Positions 51,437 through 60,449 are shown, counted from the first letter of the stretch. The stretch: 64,000 nucleotides of DNA from Bradyrhizobium elkanii USDA 76 (GCF_023278185.1 NZ_CP066356.1:6564001-6628000), one strand, 5' to 3'. Program-made: numbers and translations. The notes: generated by a model from the letters alone, not told the origin.

Positions 51437-54400
51437 TGGTCGACGCACGGGCTCCCGAGCAACGCCAGCGCGGCTCGCTGTCGGTCGTCCGCCCTGCGGT
51501 GCTCGGCGCGGAAGGCGCGTTGGAGACCTTCATCACCATCACCGCCGACGGCACGGTCAACGCCTATAACGGCCATGTCGATCTCGGCACCGGCATCCGC
51601 ACCGCGCTCGCACAGATCGTTGCCGAAGAGCTCGACGTCTCCTTTGCCCGCATCGTCGTGATCCTCGGCGACACCGCCGTGGTGCCGAACCAGGGCCCGA
51701 CCATCGCGAGCGAGACCATCCAGATCACGGCCGTTCCGCTGCGCAAGGCCGCCGCCCAAGCGCGACACTTCTTGCTCGCACGCGCGGCCGAGCGGCTTGA
51801 GCTGCCGGCGAGTAGCCTCAAGATCGAGGACGGCCTGATCCGCGGCCACGACAACCGCAGCATCACCTATGGCGAACTGATCGCGGACGAGATCATCCGG
51901 CTCGATCTTGCCGATGAGGTTCCGGTCAAGGCCGTGAGTGCCTATTCCGTGGTCGGCAAGTCCGTGCCGCGCGTCGACGTGCCGGCGAAGGCGACCGGCG
52001 AGCTCGTCTATGTCCACGATGTGCGCGTGCCCGGCATGCTGCATGGCCGGGTGGTCCGCCCGCCTTACGCCGGCGTCGATGCCGGCCCGTTCGTCGGCAC
52101 CAGCCTGATCGCGGTCGATGAAGCCTCGGTGCGCGATATCCCCGGCCTCGTTGCGGTGGTGCGGATCGGCGATTTCGTCGGCGTCGTCGCCGAGCGCGAG
52201 GAGAATGCGATCAAGGCTGCCGCGCAGCTCGCGGTGAGCTGGAAGCCGGGACCGGCACTGACCGATCTTGCCGACATCGAGAAGGCGCTGCGTGCCAATC
52301 CCGCGACGCCGCGCCAGCTGATCGACAAGGGCGACGTCGACGCCGCGCTCAAGGCGGCCGCCAAGCCGATGCAGCGGACCTATCTCTGGCCGTACCAGAT
52401 GCACGGGTCGATCGGCCCGTCCTGCGCGGTCGCCGATTACAGCGAGGGCGCGATCCGGGTCTGGTCCGGCACGCAGAACCCGCACATCCTGCGCGGCGAC
52501 CTCGCGCTGCTGATCCAGCGGCCCGAGTCCGAGATCGACGTGATCCGGATGGAGGCGGCCGGCTGCTACGGCCGCAACTGCGCCGACGATGTCTCCGCCG
52601 ATGCGCTGCTGCTGTCGCGCGCGGTCGGCCGCCCGGTGCGCGTGCAGCTGACCCGCGAGCAGGAACATGCCTGGGAGCCGAAGGGCACCGCGCAGCTGAT
52701 GGACGTCAATGGCGGGCTCAACGCCGACGGCAGCGTCGCCGGTTACGATTTTGCCACGCGCTATCCCTCGAACGGCGCGCCGACGTTGGCGCTGCTGCTC
52801 ACCGGGCGGATCGCGCCTGAAGCGGCGGTGTTCGAGATGGGCGACCGCACCGCGATCCCGCCCTACGACTACGAGAATATGCGCGTCGTCGCCAACGACA
52901 TGCCGCCGATCGTGCGCGCGTCCTGGTTTCGCGGCGTCTCGGCGCTGCCGAACACCTTTGCGCATGAATCCTATATCGACGAGCTCGCGGCGGAGGCCGG
53001 GGTCGATCCGATCGAATACCGGCTGCGCTATCTCAGGGACAAGCGCGCGATCGATCTCGTCAACGCCGTTGCCGAGCGCGCCGGCTGGACGCCGCGCCCG
53101 GTGTGGAAAGAGCCCGAGGCGGACGGCGACATCGTGCGCGGCCGTGGCTTTGCCTATGCGCTCTACGTGCACAGCAAGTTTCCCGGTTACGGCGCGGCAT
53201 GGTCGGCGTGGATCGCCGACGTCGCCGTCAACAAGGCGACCGGCGATGTCAGCGTGACGCGCGTCGTCGCCGGCCAGGATTCCGGATTGATGATCAATCC
53301 GGAGGGCGTGCGGCACCAGATCGAAGGCAATGTGATCCAGTCGACCAGCCGCGCGCTGATGGAGGAAGTGTCCTTCGAGCGCGGCGCGGTGACGGCGCGG
53401 GAATGGGGGGCCTACCCCATCATCAAATTCCCTGAGCTGCCCAAGATCGATGTGCTGATGCTGCCGCGGCAGGACCAGCCGCCGCTCGGCGTCGGCGAGT
53501 CCGCTTCGGTGCCGAGCGCCGCCGCGATCGCCAACGCGATCTATGACGCGACCGGCGTCCGCTTCCGCGAATTGCCGTTCACGCCGGAGCGCATTTTGAA
53601 GGGATTGCGCGGCGAGCAACCGGCCGCGCCCGCGCCGCTCCCACCGCCTGCGCAGACGGCCAGCCTCAACAGATGGAAGAATCCGTTTGCAAAGCGCGGC
53701 GGCGTGCTCGCCGGCATCGCCGCACTCTGCGCAGCGGCGATCGGCATCGGCGCGGCCGTGCTGCCGTGGCGCGCGATCGCGCCGATCGCCCGGCCCGATG
53801 CCTCGGTGTATTCCGCCGCGACGATCGCGCGCGGCAAGGAGCTTGCGGCACTCGGCGCTTGCGCGGTTTGCCACACGTCGGAGCATGGCGTCGTGAACGC
53901 CGGCGGCCGACCGCTCGAGACGCCGTTCGGCACCATCCACACCACCAACATCACGCCCGATGTCGACACCGGCATCGGCGCCTGGTCCTATCCTGCCTTC
54001 GAGCGTGCGATGCGCGAGGGCATTCATCGCGACGGACACCATCTCTATCCGGCGTTCCCGTACAGGCACTTCGCCAGGACCGATGATGCCGACCTGCAGG
54101 CGCTCTATGCCTATCTGATGGCACAGGCGCCGGTGCGCGCCGAGACGCCGGCCAACGCGCTGGCCTTTCCGTTCAATCTGCGGCCGCTGCTCGCCGGATG
54201 GAATGCGCTGTTCCATCAGGCGCAGGCATTCCAGCCCGATCCATCGAAGTCAACGATATGGAATCGCGGCGCCTATCTGATCGAGGGTCTCGGCCATTGC
54301 AGCGCCTGCCACTCGCCGCGCAATACGCTCGGCGCCGAGCGGCAAGCGGCCTATCTCGCCGGCGGCTTCGCCGAGGGCTGGGAGGCGCCGGCGCTGACGT

Positions 54401-54978
54401 CGCTGTCGAAGGCGCCGATCCCCTGGAGCGAGGACGAGCTCTACGCTTATCTGCGCACCGGTGAGTCCCGCCTGCACGGCGTCGCCGCAGGGCCGATGGC
54501 GCCGGTCGTGCAGGAGCTCGCCGCGCTGCCCGACCAGGACATCCGCGCGATGGCGATCTATCTCGCCTCGTTCAACCAGACCGCTGATCGGCCGGCCCAC
54601 GATGCCTTGGCAGCGAAGCTCGAAGCCGGCACCGTCGTCACCACCGCGGCCTCCGCCGGGGCGCGGATCTATCAAGGCGCCTGCGCGGTCTGCCATGAGG
54701 TAGGCGGCCTGCCGCTGTTCGGCAGCCGGCCCTCGCTGGCGCTCAACAGCAATCTGCACAGCGACGCGCCCGACAATCTGATCCAGGTGATCCTGCACGG
54801 CATCGCCAAGCCGGCCGTGACCGATCTGGGCTACATGCCGGCCTTCAAGGACAGCATGAGCGACGGCCAGATCGCCGAGCTCGTCACCTTCCTGCGGCGG
54901 CAATTTGCCCCTGACAAGCCGGCCTGGACCGATGTCGCCGCCACGGTCGGCCGTATACGGCAGACCATAGCGCGCTGA
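51436..54978 (+). CDS. nicB: Nicotinate dehydrogenase large subunit with tri-heme cytochrome tail, NicB-like
   Basis: A 1180-aa fusion. Residues about 1-735 are a xanthine-oxidase-type molybdopterin domain (GHVDLGTGIRTALAQIVAEE, RMEAAGCYGRNCADDVSADA, GVGESASVPSAAAIANAIYD). A hydrophobic helix follows (about 757-775, GVLAGIAALCAAAIGIGAAV). Three cytochrome c domains carry CAVCH (809-813), CSACH (955-959) and CAVCH (1083-1087). This is the layout and size of Pseudomonas NicB, which feeds electrons to a terminal oxidase. The helix would place the hemes in the periplasm or at the membrane. The ATG at 51436 overlaps nicA. Substrate assignment rests on this layout and the neighbours. Confidence 0.88.
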   Translation: MVDARAPEQRQRGSLSVVRPAVLGAEGALETFITITADGTVNAYNGHVDLGTGIRTALAQIVAEELDVSFARIVVILGDTAVVPNQGPTIASETIQITAVPLRKAAAQARHFLLARAAERLELPASSLKIEDGLIRGHDNRSITYGELIADEIIRLDLADEVPVKAVSAYSVVGKSVPRVDVPAKATGELVYVHDVRVPGMLHGRVVRPPYAGVDAGPFVGTSLIAVDEASVRDIPGLVAVVRIGDFVGVVAEREENAIKAAAQLAVSWKPGPALTDLADIEKALRANPATPRQLIDKGDVDAALKAAAKPMQRTYLWPYQMHGSIGPSCAVADYSEGAIRVWSGTQNPHILRGDLALLIQRPESEIDVIRMEAAGCYGRNCADDVSADALLLSRAVGRPVRVQLTREQEHAWEPKGTAQLMDVNGGLNADGSVAGYDFATRYPSNGAPTLALLLTGRIAPEAAVFEMGDRTAIPPYDYENMRVVANDMPPIVRASWFRGVSALPNTFAHESYIDELAAEAGVDPIEYRLRYLRDKRAIDLVNAVAERAGWTPRPVWKEPEADGDIVRGRGFAYALYVHSKFPGYGAAWSAWIADVAVNKATGDVSVTRVVAGQDSGLMINPEGVRHQIEGNVIQSTSRALMEEVSFERGAVTAREWGAYPIIKFPELPKIDVLMLPRQDQPPLGVGESASVPSAAAIANAIYDATGVRFRELPFTPERILKGLRGEQPAAPAPLPPPAQTASLNRWKNPFAKRGGVLAGIAALCAAAIGIGAAVLPWRAIAPIARPDASVYSAATIARGKELAALGACAVCHTSEHGVVNAGGRPLETPFGTIHTTNITPDVDTGIGAWSYPAFERAMREGIHRDGHHLYPAFPYRHFARTDDADLQALYAYLMAQAPVRAETPANALAFPFNLRPLLAGWNALFHQAQAFQPDPSKSTIWNRGAYLIEGLGHCSACHSPRNTLGAERQAAYLAGGFAEGWEAPALTSLSKAPIPWSEDELYAYLRTGESRLHGVAAGPMAPVVQELAALPDQDIRAMAIYLASFNQTADRPAHDALAAKLEAGTVVTTAASAGARIYQGACAVCHEVGGLPLFGSRPSLALNSNLHSDAPDNLIQVILHGIAKPAVTDLGYMPAFKDSMSDGQIAELVTFLRRQFAPDKPAWTDVAATVGRIRQTIAR

Positions 54979-55026
54979 CCTGCCATGTTCCGCCCGATAC
55001 CCACTGGGCGGGCGGCGCCCGGCAGG
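54979..55026 (+). terminator. Nested hairpin after nicB
   Basis: Outer arms CCTGCC (54979-54984) and GGCAGG (55021-55026) enclose CCGCCC (54990-54995) and GGGCGG (55006-55011). It begins right after the nicB stop and ends 13 bases before the pncB start. There is no T-run. It may separate nicAB from pncB expression or shape the pncB leader. Confidence 0.4.
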
Positions 55027-55039
55027 CTAAGGTTCCCGC

Positions 55040-56344
55040 ATGACCGTGACAGATATCGCGACCCGGACCTATAACCACGGCTGGCGGCTCGACCCGATCG
55101 TGCGCAGCCTGCTGGACACCGATTTCTACAAGCTGTTGATGCAGCAGATGATCCGGGAATGCTATCCGGACACCCGCACGACCTTTTCGGTGATCAACCG
55201 CTCGACCCATATCCGGCTCGCCGAGGTCATCGACGAGGCCGAGCTGCGCGCCCAGCTCGACCACGCACGCACCATCCGCTTCACCAAGAAAGAGCTGATC
55301 TGGCTCGCCGGCAACACGTTCTACGGCAAGACCCAGATGTTCTCGCCCGATTTCATCAACTGGCTCTCGACCTTCCGGCTGCCCGAATACGAGCTGAACA
55401 AGGTCGATGGCCAGTACGAGCTGCATTTCCACGGGCCGTGGACCCACACCACGATGTGGGAGATCCCGGCGCTTGCGATCCTCAACGAGCTGCGCTCGCG
55501 CGCGGCGACCAAGACCTACGGCCGCTTCGCGCTCGACGTGCTCTACGCCCGCGCCAAGGCCAAGCTGTGGGCCAAGGTCGAGCGGCTGCGCAAGCTGGAC
55601 GGCTTGCGGCTGTCCGATTTCGGCACACGCCGCCGCCATGGCTTCCTCTGGCAGCGCTGGTGCGTCGAGGCGGTGAAGGAAGGCCTCGGCCCGTCCTTCA
55701 CCGGAACGTCGAACGTGCTGCTCGCGATGGACAACGATCTCGAGGCGATCGGCACCAACGCGCACGAGCTGCCGATGGTCGCCGCCGCGCTCGCCAACGA
55801 CGACGAGGCGCTGCGCTGGGCGCCCTATCGCATCCTCGATCAATGGCGCCACACCTATGGCGGCAACCTCTTGATCGCGCTGCCCGACGCCTTCGGCACC
55901 AAGCCGTTCCTGCGCGACGCGCCGGACTGGGTCGCCGACTGGACCGGCTTTCGACCCGACAGCGCGCCGCCGATCACGGCCGGCGAAGAGATCATCAAAT
56001 GGTGGAAGCAGAAGGGCCGCGATCCCAAGGAGAAGCTGCTGGTGTTCTCCGACGCGATGGATGTCGGCTCGATCGAGGAGACCTTCCACCATTTCAAGGG
56101 ACGCGTCCGCGTCAGCTTCGGCTGGGGCACCAACCTCACCAACGATTTCGTCGGCTGCGCGCCGGACGGCACCGCCGAGCTCGACCCGATCTCGATCGTC
56201 TGCAAGGTGACGTCGGTCGACGGCCGACCGGCCGTCAAGCTCTCCGACAATCCGGAGAAGGCGACCGGCATCCCGTCCGAGGTCGAGCGCTATCTGCGCG
56301 TGTTCGGCAATGTCGGCCGCGTTCGCACCGCAGTTCACGTTTAA
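55040..56344 (+). CDS. pncB: Nicotinate phosphoribosyltransferase
   Basis: A 434-aa cytoplasmic enzyme of NAD salvage: nicotinate plus PRPP plus ATP to nicotinate mononucleotide. [20 protein letters not shown] is the N-terminal family signature; [40 protein letters not shown] and [19 protein letters not shown] are core motifs. The ATG at 55040 follows AAGG. It comes 61 bases after nicB on the same strand, so the same nicotinate pool can go to NAD or to catabolism here. Confidence 0.93.
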   Translation: MTVTDIATRTYNHGWRLDPIVRSLLDTDFYKLLMQQMIRECYPDTRTTFSVINRSTHIRLAEVIDEAELRAQLDHARTIRFTKKELIWLAGNTFYGKTQMFSPDFINWLSTFRLPEYELNKVDGQYELHFHGPWTHTTMWEIPALAILNELRSRAATKTYGRFALDVLYARAKAKLWAKVERLRKLDGLRLSDFGTRRRHGFLWQRWCVEAVKEGLGPSFTGTSNVLLAMDNDLEAIGTNAHELPMVAAALANDDEALRWAPYRILDQWRHTYGGNLLIALPDAFGTKPFLRDAPDWVADWTGFRPDSAPPITAGEEIIKWWKQKGRDPKEKLLVFSDAMDVGSIEETFHHFKGRVRVSFGWGTNLTNDFVGCAPDGTAELDPISIVCKVTSVDGRPAVKLSDNPEKATGIPSEVERYLRVFGNVGRVRTAVHV

Positions 56345-56389
56345 ATCAACGCACCGATCACTCTGATCGACTGACCTGACGAGCTTCCC

Positions 56390-57685
56390 ATGCCCGCACC
56401 CAAGCCGCCTGCCTTCGAAACCCTGAGCCTGCACGCCGGCCAGCGCCCCGATCCCGCGACCGGCGCGCGCGCGGTTCCGATCTATCAGACCACGTCCTAC
56501 GTGTTCCAGGACGCCGACCACGCCGCGGCGCTGTTCAACCTCGAGCGCGCCGGCCACATCTATACCCGCATCTCGAACCCGACGACTGCGGTTCTGGAGG
56601 AACGGATCGCCGCGCTCGAATGCGGCGTCGGGGCGATCTGCACCGCCAGCGGCATGGCCGCGATGCATCTTGCGATCGCAACCCTGCTCAATGCCGGCGA
56701 CCACATCGTCGCCTCCGCCTCGCTCTATGGCGGCACCATCAATTTGCTGGCGCACACGCTGCCGCGGTTCGGCATCACCACGACCTTCGTGAAGCCGCGT
56801 GCGCTCGACGAATTCCGTGCCGCGATCAAGCCGAATACGCGGCTCGTGATCGGCGAGACCATCGGCAATCCCGGCCTCGAGGTGCTCGATATCCCTGCGG
56901 TTGCTCAAATCGCGCATGACGCGAAGATCCCGCTGTTGATCGACAACACCTTCGCGACGCCCTATCTCAGCCAGCCGATCGAGCTCGGTGCCGATATCGC
57001 GATGAACTCCGCGACCAAGTGGATGGGCGGCCACGGCATCGCGATCGGCGGCGTGATCGTCGACGGCGGACGGTTCGACTGGCGCGCCTCCGGCAAATTC
57101 CCGCAGCTCACCGAACCCTATGCCGGCTATCACGGCATCGTCTTCGACGAGCAGTTCGGCAAGGCCGCCTTCATCATGCGCGCCCGCACCGAGGGCCTGC
57201 GCGATTTCGGCGCCTGCCTGTCGCCGACCAACGCCTTCCAGCTGCTGCAGGGCATCGAGACGCTCGGCGTCCGCATGGACCGCCACGTCAGCAACACCCA
57301 TCCGGTGCTGGACGCCCTCGCCGCGAACAAGGCGGTCGACTGGGTGCTGCATCCCTCGCTGGAGACGCATCCGGATTACGCGCTCGCCAAGAAGCTGTTG
57401 CCGCGCGGCGCCGGCTCGATCGTCAGCTTCGGCATCAAGGGCGGCCGCGCCGCCGGCAAGAAGTTCATCGAGTCCCTCAAGCTGATCAGCCATCTCGCCA
57501 ATGTCGGCGATGCCAAGACGCTGGTGATCCATCCCGCCAGCACCACGCACCAGCAGATGGATGCCGAGCAACTCAAAGCGGCCGGCATCGGCGAGGAGCT
57601 GGTGCGGCTGTCGGTCGGCATCGAAACCGCGCAGGACATCATCGACGATCTCGGCCAGGCGCTGCGCGCCTCGCAAAGGACTTAG
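56390..57685 (+). CDS. metY: O-acetylhomoserine sulfhydrylase-type PLP enzyme (MetY/MetZ family)
   Basis: A 431-aa PLP enzyme of the Cys/Met metabolism family. The N-terminal FETLSLHAGQRPDPATGARA and IYTRISNPTTAVLEERIAAL, the PLP Lys K210 in NSATKWMGGHG, and the C-terminal GVEELVRLSVGIE-like segment (IGEELVRLSVGIETAQDI) place it with O-acetylhomoserine sulfhydrylases, which use sulfide to make homocysteine. No SAM riboswitch is seen in the 45-base leader. It is 45 bases after pncB and 4 bases before the hydrolase gene. Confidence 0.88.
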   Translation: MPAPKPPAFETLSLHAGQRPDPATGARAVPIYQTTSYVFQDADHAAALFNLERAGHIYTRISNPTTAVLEERIAALECGVGAICTASGMAAMHLAIATLLNAGDHIVASASLYGGTINLLAHTLPRFGITTTFVKPRALDEFRAAIKPNTRLVIGETIGNPGLEVLDIPAVAQIAHDAKIPLLIDNTFATPYLSQPIELGADIAMNSATKWMGGHGIAIGGVIVDGGRFDWRASGKFPQLTEPYAGYHGIVFDEQFGKAAFIMRARTEGLRDFGACLSPTNAFQLLQGIETLGVRMDRHVSNTHPVLDALAANKAVDWVLHPSLETHPDYALAKKLLPRGAGSIVSFGIKGGRAAGKKFIESLKLISHLANVGDAKTLVIHPASTTHQQMDAEQLKAAGIGEELVRLSVGIETAQDIIDDLGQALRASQRT

Positions 57686-57689
57686 GGCC

Positions 57690-58469
57690 ATGCAGCTTTC
57701 CGTGAACGGATCAGACACCTTCATCGCGACCGGCGGCAGGCCGTTCGACCCGTCGCTGCCGGCTGTCGTGATGATCCACGGCGCCGGCTTCGATTCCTCG
57801 ACCTGGGCGCTGCACAGCCGCTGGTTCGCCCATCACGGCTACTCCGTGCTGGCGCCCGATCTGCCCGGCCACGGCCGCTCCGCCGGCAAGCCACTCCCGA
57901 CCATCGCCGAAATGGCCGACTGGATCGCGGCGCTGATCACGGCGGCCGGCGCATCGAAGGCGCGGCTGATCGGCCATTCGATGGGCTCGCTGATCGCGAT
58001 CGAGGCCTCGGCGCGGCATCCTGACAAGGTCTCCGGCCTCGCGCTGATCGGCACCGCCGCGACCATGACGGTCGGCCCCGATCTCTTGAAGGCCGCCGAA
58101 GCCAATGATGTCTCCGCGATCGACATGGTCTCGATCTGGGGCCTCGGCTTCAAGGCCGAGCTCGGCGGCAGCCTCGCGCCGGGCCTGTGGATGCATCAGG
58201 GCGCGCAGCGGGTGCTGCAGGAGGCGAAGCCGGGCGTGCTGTACAACGACCTCAATGCCTGCAACGCCTACCAGAACGCGCTCACGGCGGCTGCCGCGGT
58301 CAAGGTGCCCGCGACCTTCATCCTCGGCGAGCGCGACATGATGACCCCGGCCAAGGCCGGCAAGACACTCGCCGCGGCGACGCCGAACGCCCGCACCGTG
58401 GTGCTGCCGGGCGCCGGCCATATGATGATGGTCGAGCAGCCCGACGAGCTGCTGGCGGCGCTGCAGTAG
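57690..58469 (+). CDS. Alpha/beta hydrolase
   Basis: A 259-aa alpha/beta-hydrolase. The oxyanion region is VVMIHGAGFDSSTWA, the nucleophile S97 is in LIGHSMGS, the acid is the Asp of FILGERDMMTPAKAG, and the base is the His of VLPGAGHMMMVEQP. No signal peptide. The ATG at 57690 lies 4 bases after the sulfhydrylase stop, so they are co-transcribed; a homoserine acetyltransferase role was considered, but the protein is shorter and has no such motif. The substrate is unknown. Confidence 0.87.
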   Translation: MQLSVNGSDTFIATGGRPFDPSLPAVVMIHGAGFDSSTWALHSRWFAHHGYSVLAPDLPGHGRSAGKPLPTIAEMADWIAALITAAGASKARLIGHSMGSLIAIEASARHPDKVSGLALIGTAATMTVGPDLLKAAEANDVSAIDMVSIWGLGFKAELGGSLAPGLWMHQGAQRVLQEAKPGVLYNDLNACNAYQNALTAAAAVKVPATFILGERDMMTPAKAGKTLAAATPNARTVVLPGAGHMMMVEQPDELLAALQ

Positions 58470-58905
58470 GGGCGCCGCGAACTCCTCCTTCCCTTCTCCC
58501 CTCATGTCCGCCGTAGCCTTGGCAAAGGCGGATGCGGGAGAAAGTGGCCGCAGGCGGCCCACGGGGCCGCCGTCCTTGCGGGACGCCGATGCCGCATCGG
58601 CTATGCGCAGTCCACGCCGGATGAGGGGTCTGTCTCCGCGGAGAGAGCCCCCTCAACCAGCTCCGATGCTTTCACATTCGAAGTGCCCGTTGCCGCCACC
58701 ACCCAAAATATCGAAAACAACCCCATGCAAAGGAGCAGGGCCGCCGGCCCTCGGACAGGCAACTTGACATGTCGGGCAACTCAGCGATACCTTCTATTAT
58801 TCAGAAATACCGCAAATGCTCAGCCCGACAGCGTAAGCGTCCGTCGCGAAGAGCGAATTGCCTTGCGTTGAGTCCTTTTGCACTCTCAGGCTAGGAGGCC
58901 GATGC
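58470..58905. other. Gene-free stretch with dispersed repeats
   Basis: No convincing gene in 436 bases. At 58622-58655 there is an imperfect palindrome, TGAGGGGTCTGTCTCCGCGG followed by AGAGAGCCCCCTCA, shared with 63069-63102. A TTGACA occurs at 58764-58769, but no good -10 follows at the right distance. The rest resembles Bradyrhizobium intergenic filler. Confidence 0.55.
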
Positions 58906-59031
58906 ATGATGAAGATGATGACCGTCGCATGCACTCTCGGAGCGGCCCTGGTGCTGTGTAACCTCGGGACATCAGGTGCTGAAGCCCGGACGCGGAAGGC
59001 ACAAGTCGTTCATGAACGAACGAGGTCGTGA
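58906..59031 (+). CDS. Putative 41-aa secreted peptide
   Basis: A 41-codon frame with an excellent Shine-Dalgarno (AGGAGG, 7 bases before the ATG pair at 58906). The product begins MMKMMTVACTLGAALVLCNL, a clear signal-peptide-like segment, and ends SGAEARTRKAQVVHERTRS, so the mature part would be only about 16 residues and basic. It could be a real small exported peptide or the 5' remnant of a longer gene after a frameshift. I do not recognise it. Neighbours give no hint. Confidence 0.45.
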   Translation: MMKMMTVACTLGAALVLCNLGTSGAEARTRKAQVVHERTRS

Positions 59032-59245
59032 TCCCGTGGCGGTGGCCATACTGGTGGTGAACAGCGATCACGCCAAATGGATCGCATTCCGGTGCCTCGG
59101 TAAGCAGCGGCAGATACCCGGACTGCGTATCGACGGGGGCGGCCAACTTATGCAACCGGCCATGGCCGGGCTAATTAATGATCATCCACCAAACGCCACC
59201 GGAACACTTCGGCGGCGTTGTTGCGTTTACCGTACCAGACGACCG

Positions 59246-59279
59246 AAAAAAGAGCCGCCAAGGGGCTCCTTGGCGGCTC
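59246..59279 (-). terminator. Rho-independent terminator, minus strand
   Basis: A perfect 12-bp stem GAGCCGCCAAGG / CCTTGGCGGCTC (59252-59279) with a 4-base loop. On the minus strand it is followed by TTTTTT (59251-59246). It lies 44 bases beyond the end of the small minus-strand gene at 59323, which supports that pair of small genes being transcribed. Confidence 0.85.
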
Positions 59280-59322
59280 ACTTGGGGATGCGTTTGGGTT
59301 TGGGGTAAACGCACGCCTCCAT

Positions 59323-59484
59323 CTACCAGCGCCTTCCCCTCATTTGTTGACCGAGATCAAGCAAGAGCCTGCGTTTCGACACCAACAACTGCTCGCGAAT
59401 GATAACGTGCGATTTCTCGCGGAATTGCTCAAACAGCAGGCGCTCGGAGCGGGCGATGTTCTGCTTCTCGACAAAGCGCTGCAT
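59323..59484 (-). CDS. Small hypothetical protein (53 aa)
   Basis: A highly charged, probably helical protein, MQRFVEKQNIARSERLLFEQ and then REQLLVSKRRLLLDLGQQM. The opening resembles small rhizobial proteins with an N-terminal (R/Q)(Y/F)-x4-NI motif and relates loosely to the 115-aa protein at 60609 (DRYIARANIDHFL). It is 10 bases after the gene at 59495 and is followed by a strong terminator. Function unknown. The ATG at 59484 is preferred over upstream in-frame starts that overlap the preceding gene. Confidence 0.55.
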   Translation of the reverse strand: MQRFVEKQNIARSERLLFEQFREKSHVIIREQLLVSKRRLLLDLGQQMRGRRW

Positions 59485-59494
59485 GCTCAACTCT

Positions 59495-59683
59495 CTATCC
59501 AGAAAGCGGATTCGTCGCTTCGCCCAGCAACTTGCCAGTCGAGCTATCGAGAAGATGCAGTTTTGCACAGGCTGCGCACACCACTGATTGGTACATGCGC
59601 TCCGACGTATCGGCCGGAGCGGCGAGCCAATGCTGGACATTCATGCCGGTACTTGGACACTTGAACATGATCGGGCGAGCCAT
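59495..59683 (-). CDS. Small Cys-containing hypothetical protein (62 aa)
   Basis: MARPIMFKCPSTGMNVQHWL, then SVVCAACAKLHLLDSSTGKL. One Cys in KCPSTG and a CxxC in VCAACAK give a zinc-ribbon-like three-Cys pattern. I recall similar small proteins with a CPxTGxxVQ motif in Bradyrhizobium, function unknown. The Shine-Dalgarno is weak. It leads a two-gene minus-strand unit with 59323-59484 and the terminator at 59246. Confidence 0.6.
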   Translation of the reverse strand: MARPIMFKCPSTGMNVQHWLAAPADTSERMYQSVVCAACAKLHLLDSSTGKLLGEATNPLSG

Positions 59684-59990
59684 GCCATCAATATGTGACA
59701 GGCTGACGGCCCGTGGAACTACGTATGTATACGTAGGCTATGAGGACGCTCTGGCGAGGTCCGGCGATCGTCGGTGCGGGGAACACAGGGTTTGCCACGG
59801 GCTGGTGAACAGGCAAGAAGCTGGCACAGGCGAATCGGTTTCGCTCCGGGAAATTCCCTACGCAAACGAGCCGAATTTTCTGATCGGGTTGCCCCAGCTA
59901 TAAATCGAACCGTCATTGTTTTGCGGCGTTGGCGTGAGAGTAACCGCGCGCCGATGGAGTAAAATCGACCGTGGATATCGCGGCGACGGC
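59684..59990. other. Gene-free stretch with a short palindrome
   Basis: No convincing gene. CTACGTATGTATACGTAG (59719-59736) is an inverted repeat of two 8-base arms with a 2-base spacer, 36 bases upstream of the minus-strand gene at 59683, a position where a regulator could bind. Short open frames on both strands here lack ribosome sites. Confidence 0.45.
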
Positions 59991-60092
59991 TCAGACCAGC
60001 CCAAGACTTACGAAAACCCCGATCTCGATCAGCATGACCACAGCTGTGATCATCGTCACAAGAAACACATCACCTATCGTTGGAACTTGCAT
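59991..60092 (-). CDS. Putative 33-aa single-pass membrane peptide
   Basis: A 33-codon frame with a strong Shine-Dalgarno (GGAGGCGAG before the ATG at 60092). The product, MQVPTIGDVFLVTMITAVVM then LIEIGVFVSLGLV, is hydrophobic over nearly its whole length, a single membrane helix with one Asp near the start and one Glu in the middle. Too short for most gene finders. Unknown; could be a regulatory or toxin-like membrane peptide, but no antitoxin RNA is evident. Confidence 0.5.
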   Translation of the reverse strand: MQVPTIGDVFLVTMITAVVMLIEIGVFVSLGLV

Positions 60093-60422
60093 GGCTCGCC
60101 TCCAGTTCTCGCGATGACGTGAAAGGCTACGGCCGAGCACGCGCTGAGGTTCTGACTTGGATCAATCTAAGACGGCTGCTCGAACGACGCGATCATGGAG
60201 CAGCGTGTCAGCCCTTCGGAGGAGTCGGCTCGACGATCGTATCCACATAGACCAAATGCGGTCCCGTAATCCCACGGCATTTGATGTAGCGCAACGAATG
60301 AGGTGGAAGGGATCATTAGGGTTCGTTCGGTTGCGGAATGGGTTGCCGCGCGGGGCGGGGCCCGGATTTGGAGCGCAACAAGGGCGGCTGTTGGGATAAC
60401 CCCCTTACTAGCAGTCGCCCGA

Positions 60423-60449
60423 AAGAGGCCGCCTCGCTGGCGGCCTCTT
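60423..60449. terminator. Hairpin, terminator-like
   Basis: AAGAGGCCGCC and GGCGGCCTCTT pair over 11 bp with a 5-base loop (TCGCT), followed on the plus strand by CCTTCTCT and preceded by GAA. It has no obvious gene just upstream. The region 60093-60422 shows no supported gene. Confidence 0.55.

Noticed and set aside
51349..54216. 955-codon minus-strand open frame opposite nicB
   Set aside because: A high-GC antisense shadow: nicB has three heme motifs and Mo-domain motifs, the antisense product has no recognisable motif.
56345..56389. SAM-II riboswitch before the O-acetylhomoserine sulfhydrylase gene
   Set aside because: The 45-base leader lacks the conserved SAM-II pseudoknot sequences.
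54884..57724. 946-codon minus-strand open frame opposite pncB and the sulfhydrylase
   Set aside because: Antisense shadow of two strongly conserved genes; composition rich in Arg, Asp and His as expected from complementing Ala/Gly/Val codons.
58764..58800. TTGACA promoter upstream of the 41-aa frame
   Set aside because: The -10 at correct spacing is poor (GATACC) and the better TATTAT is 25 bases away.
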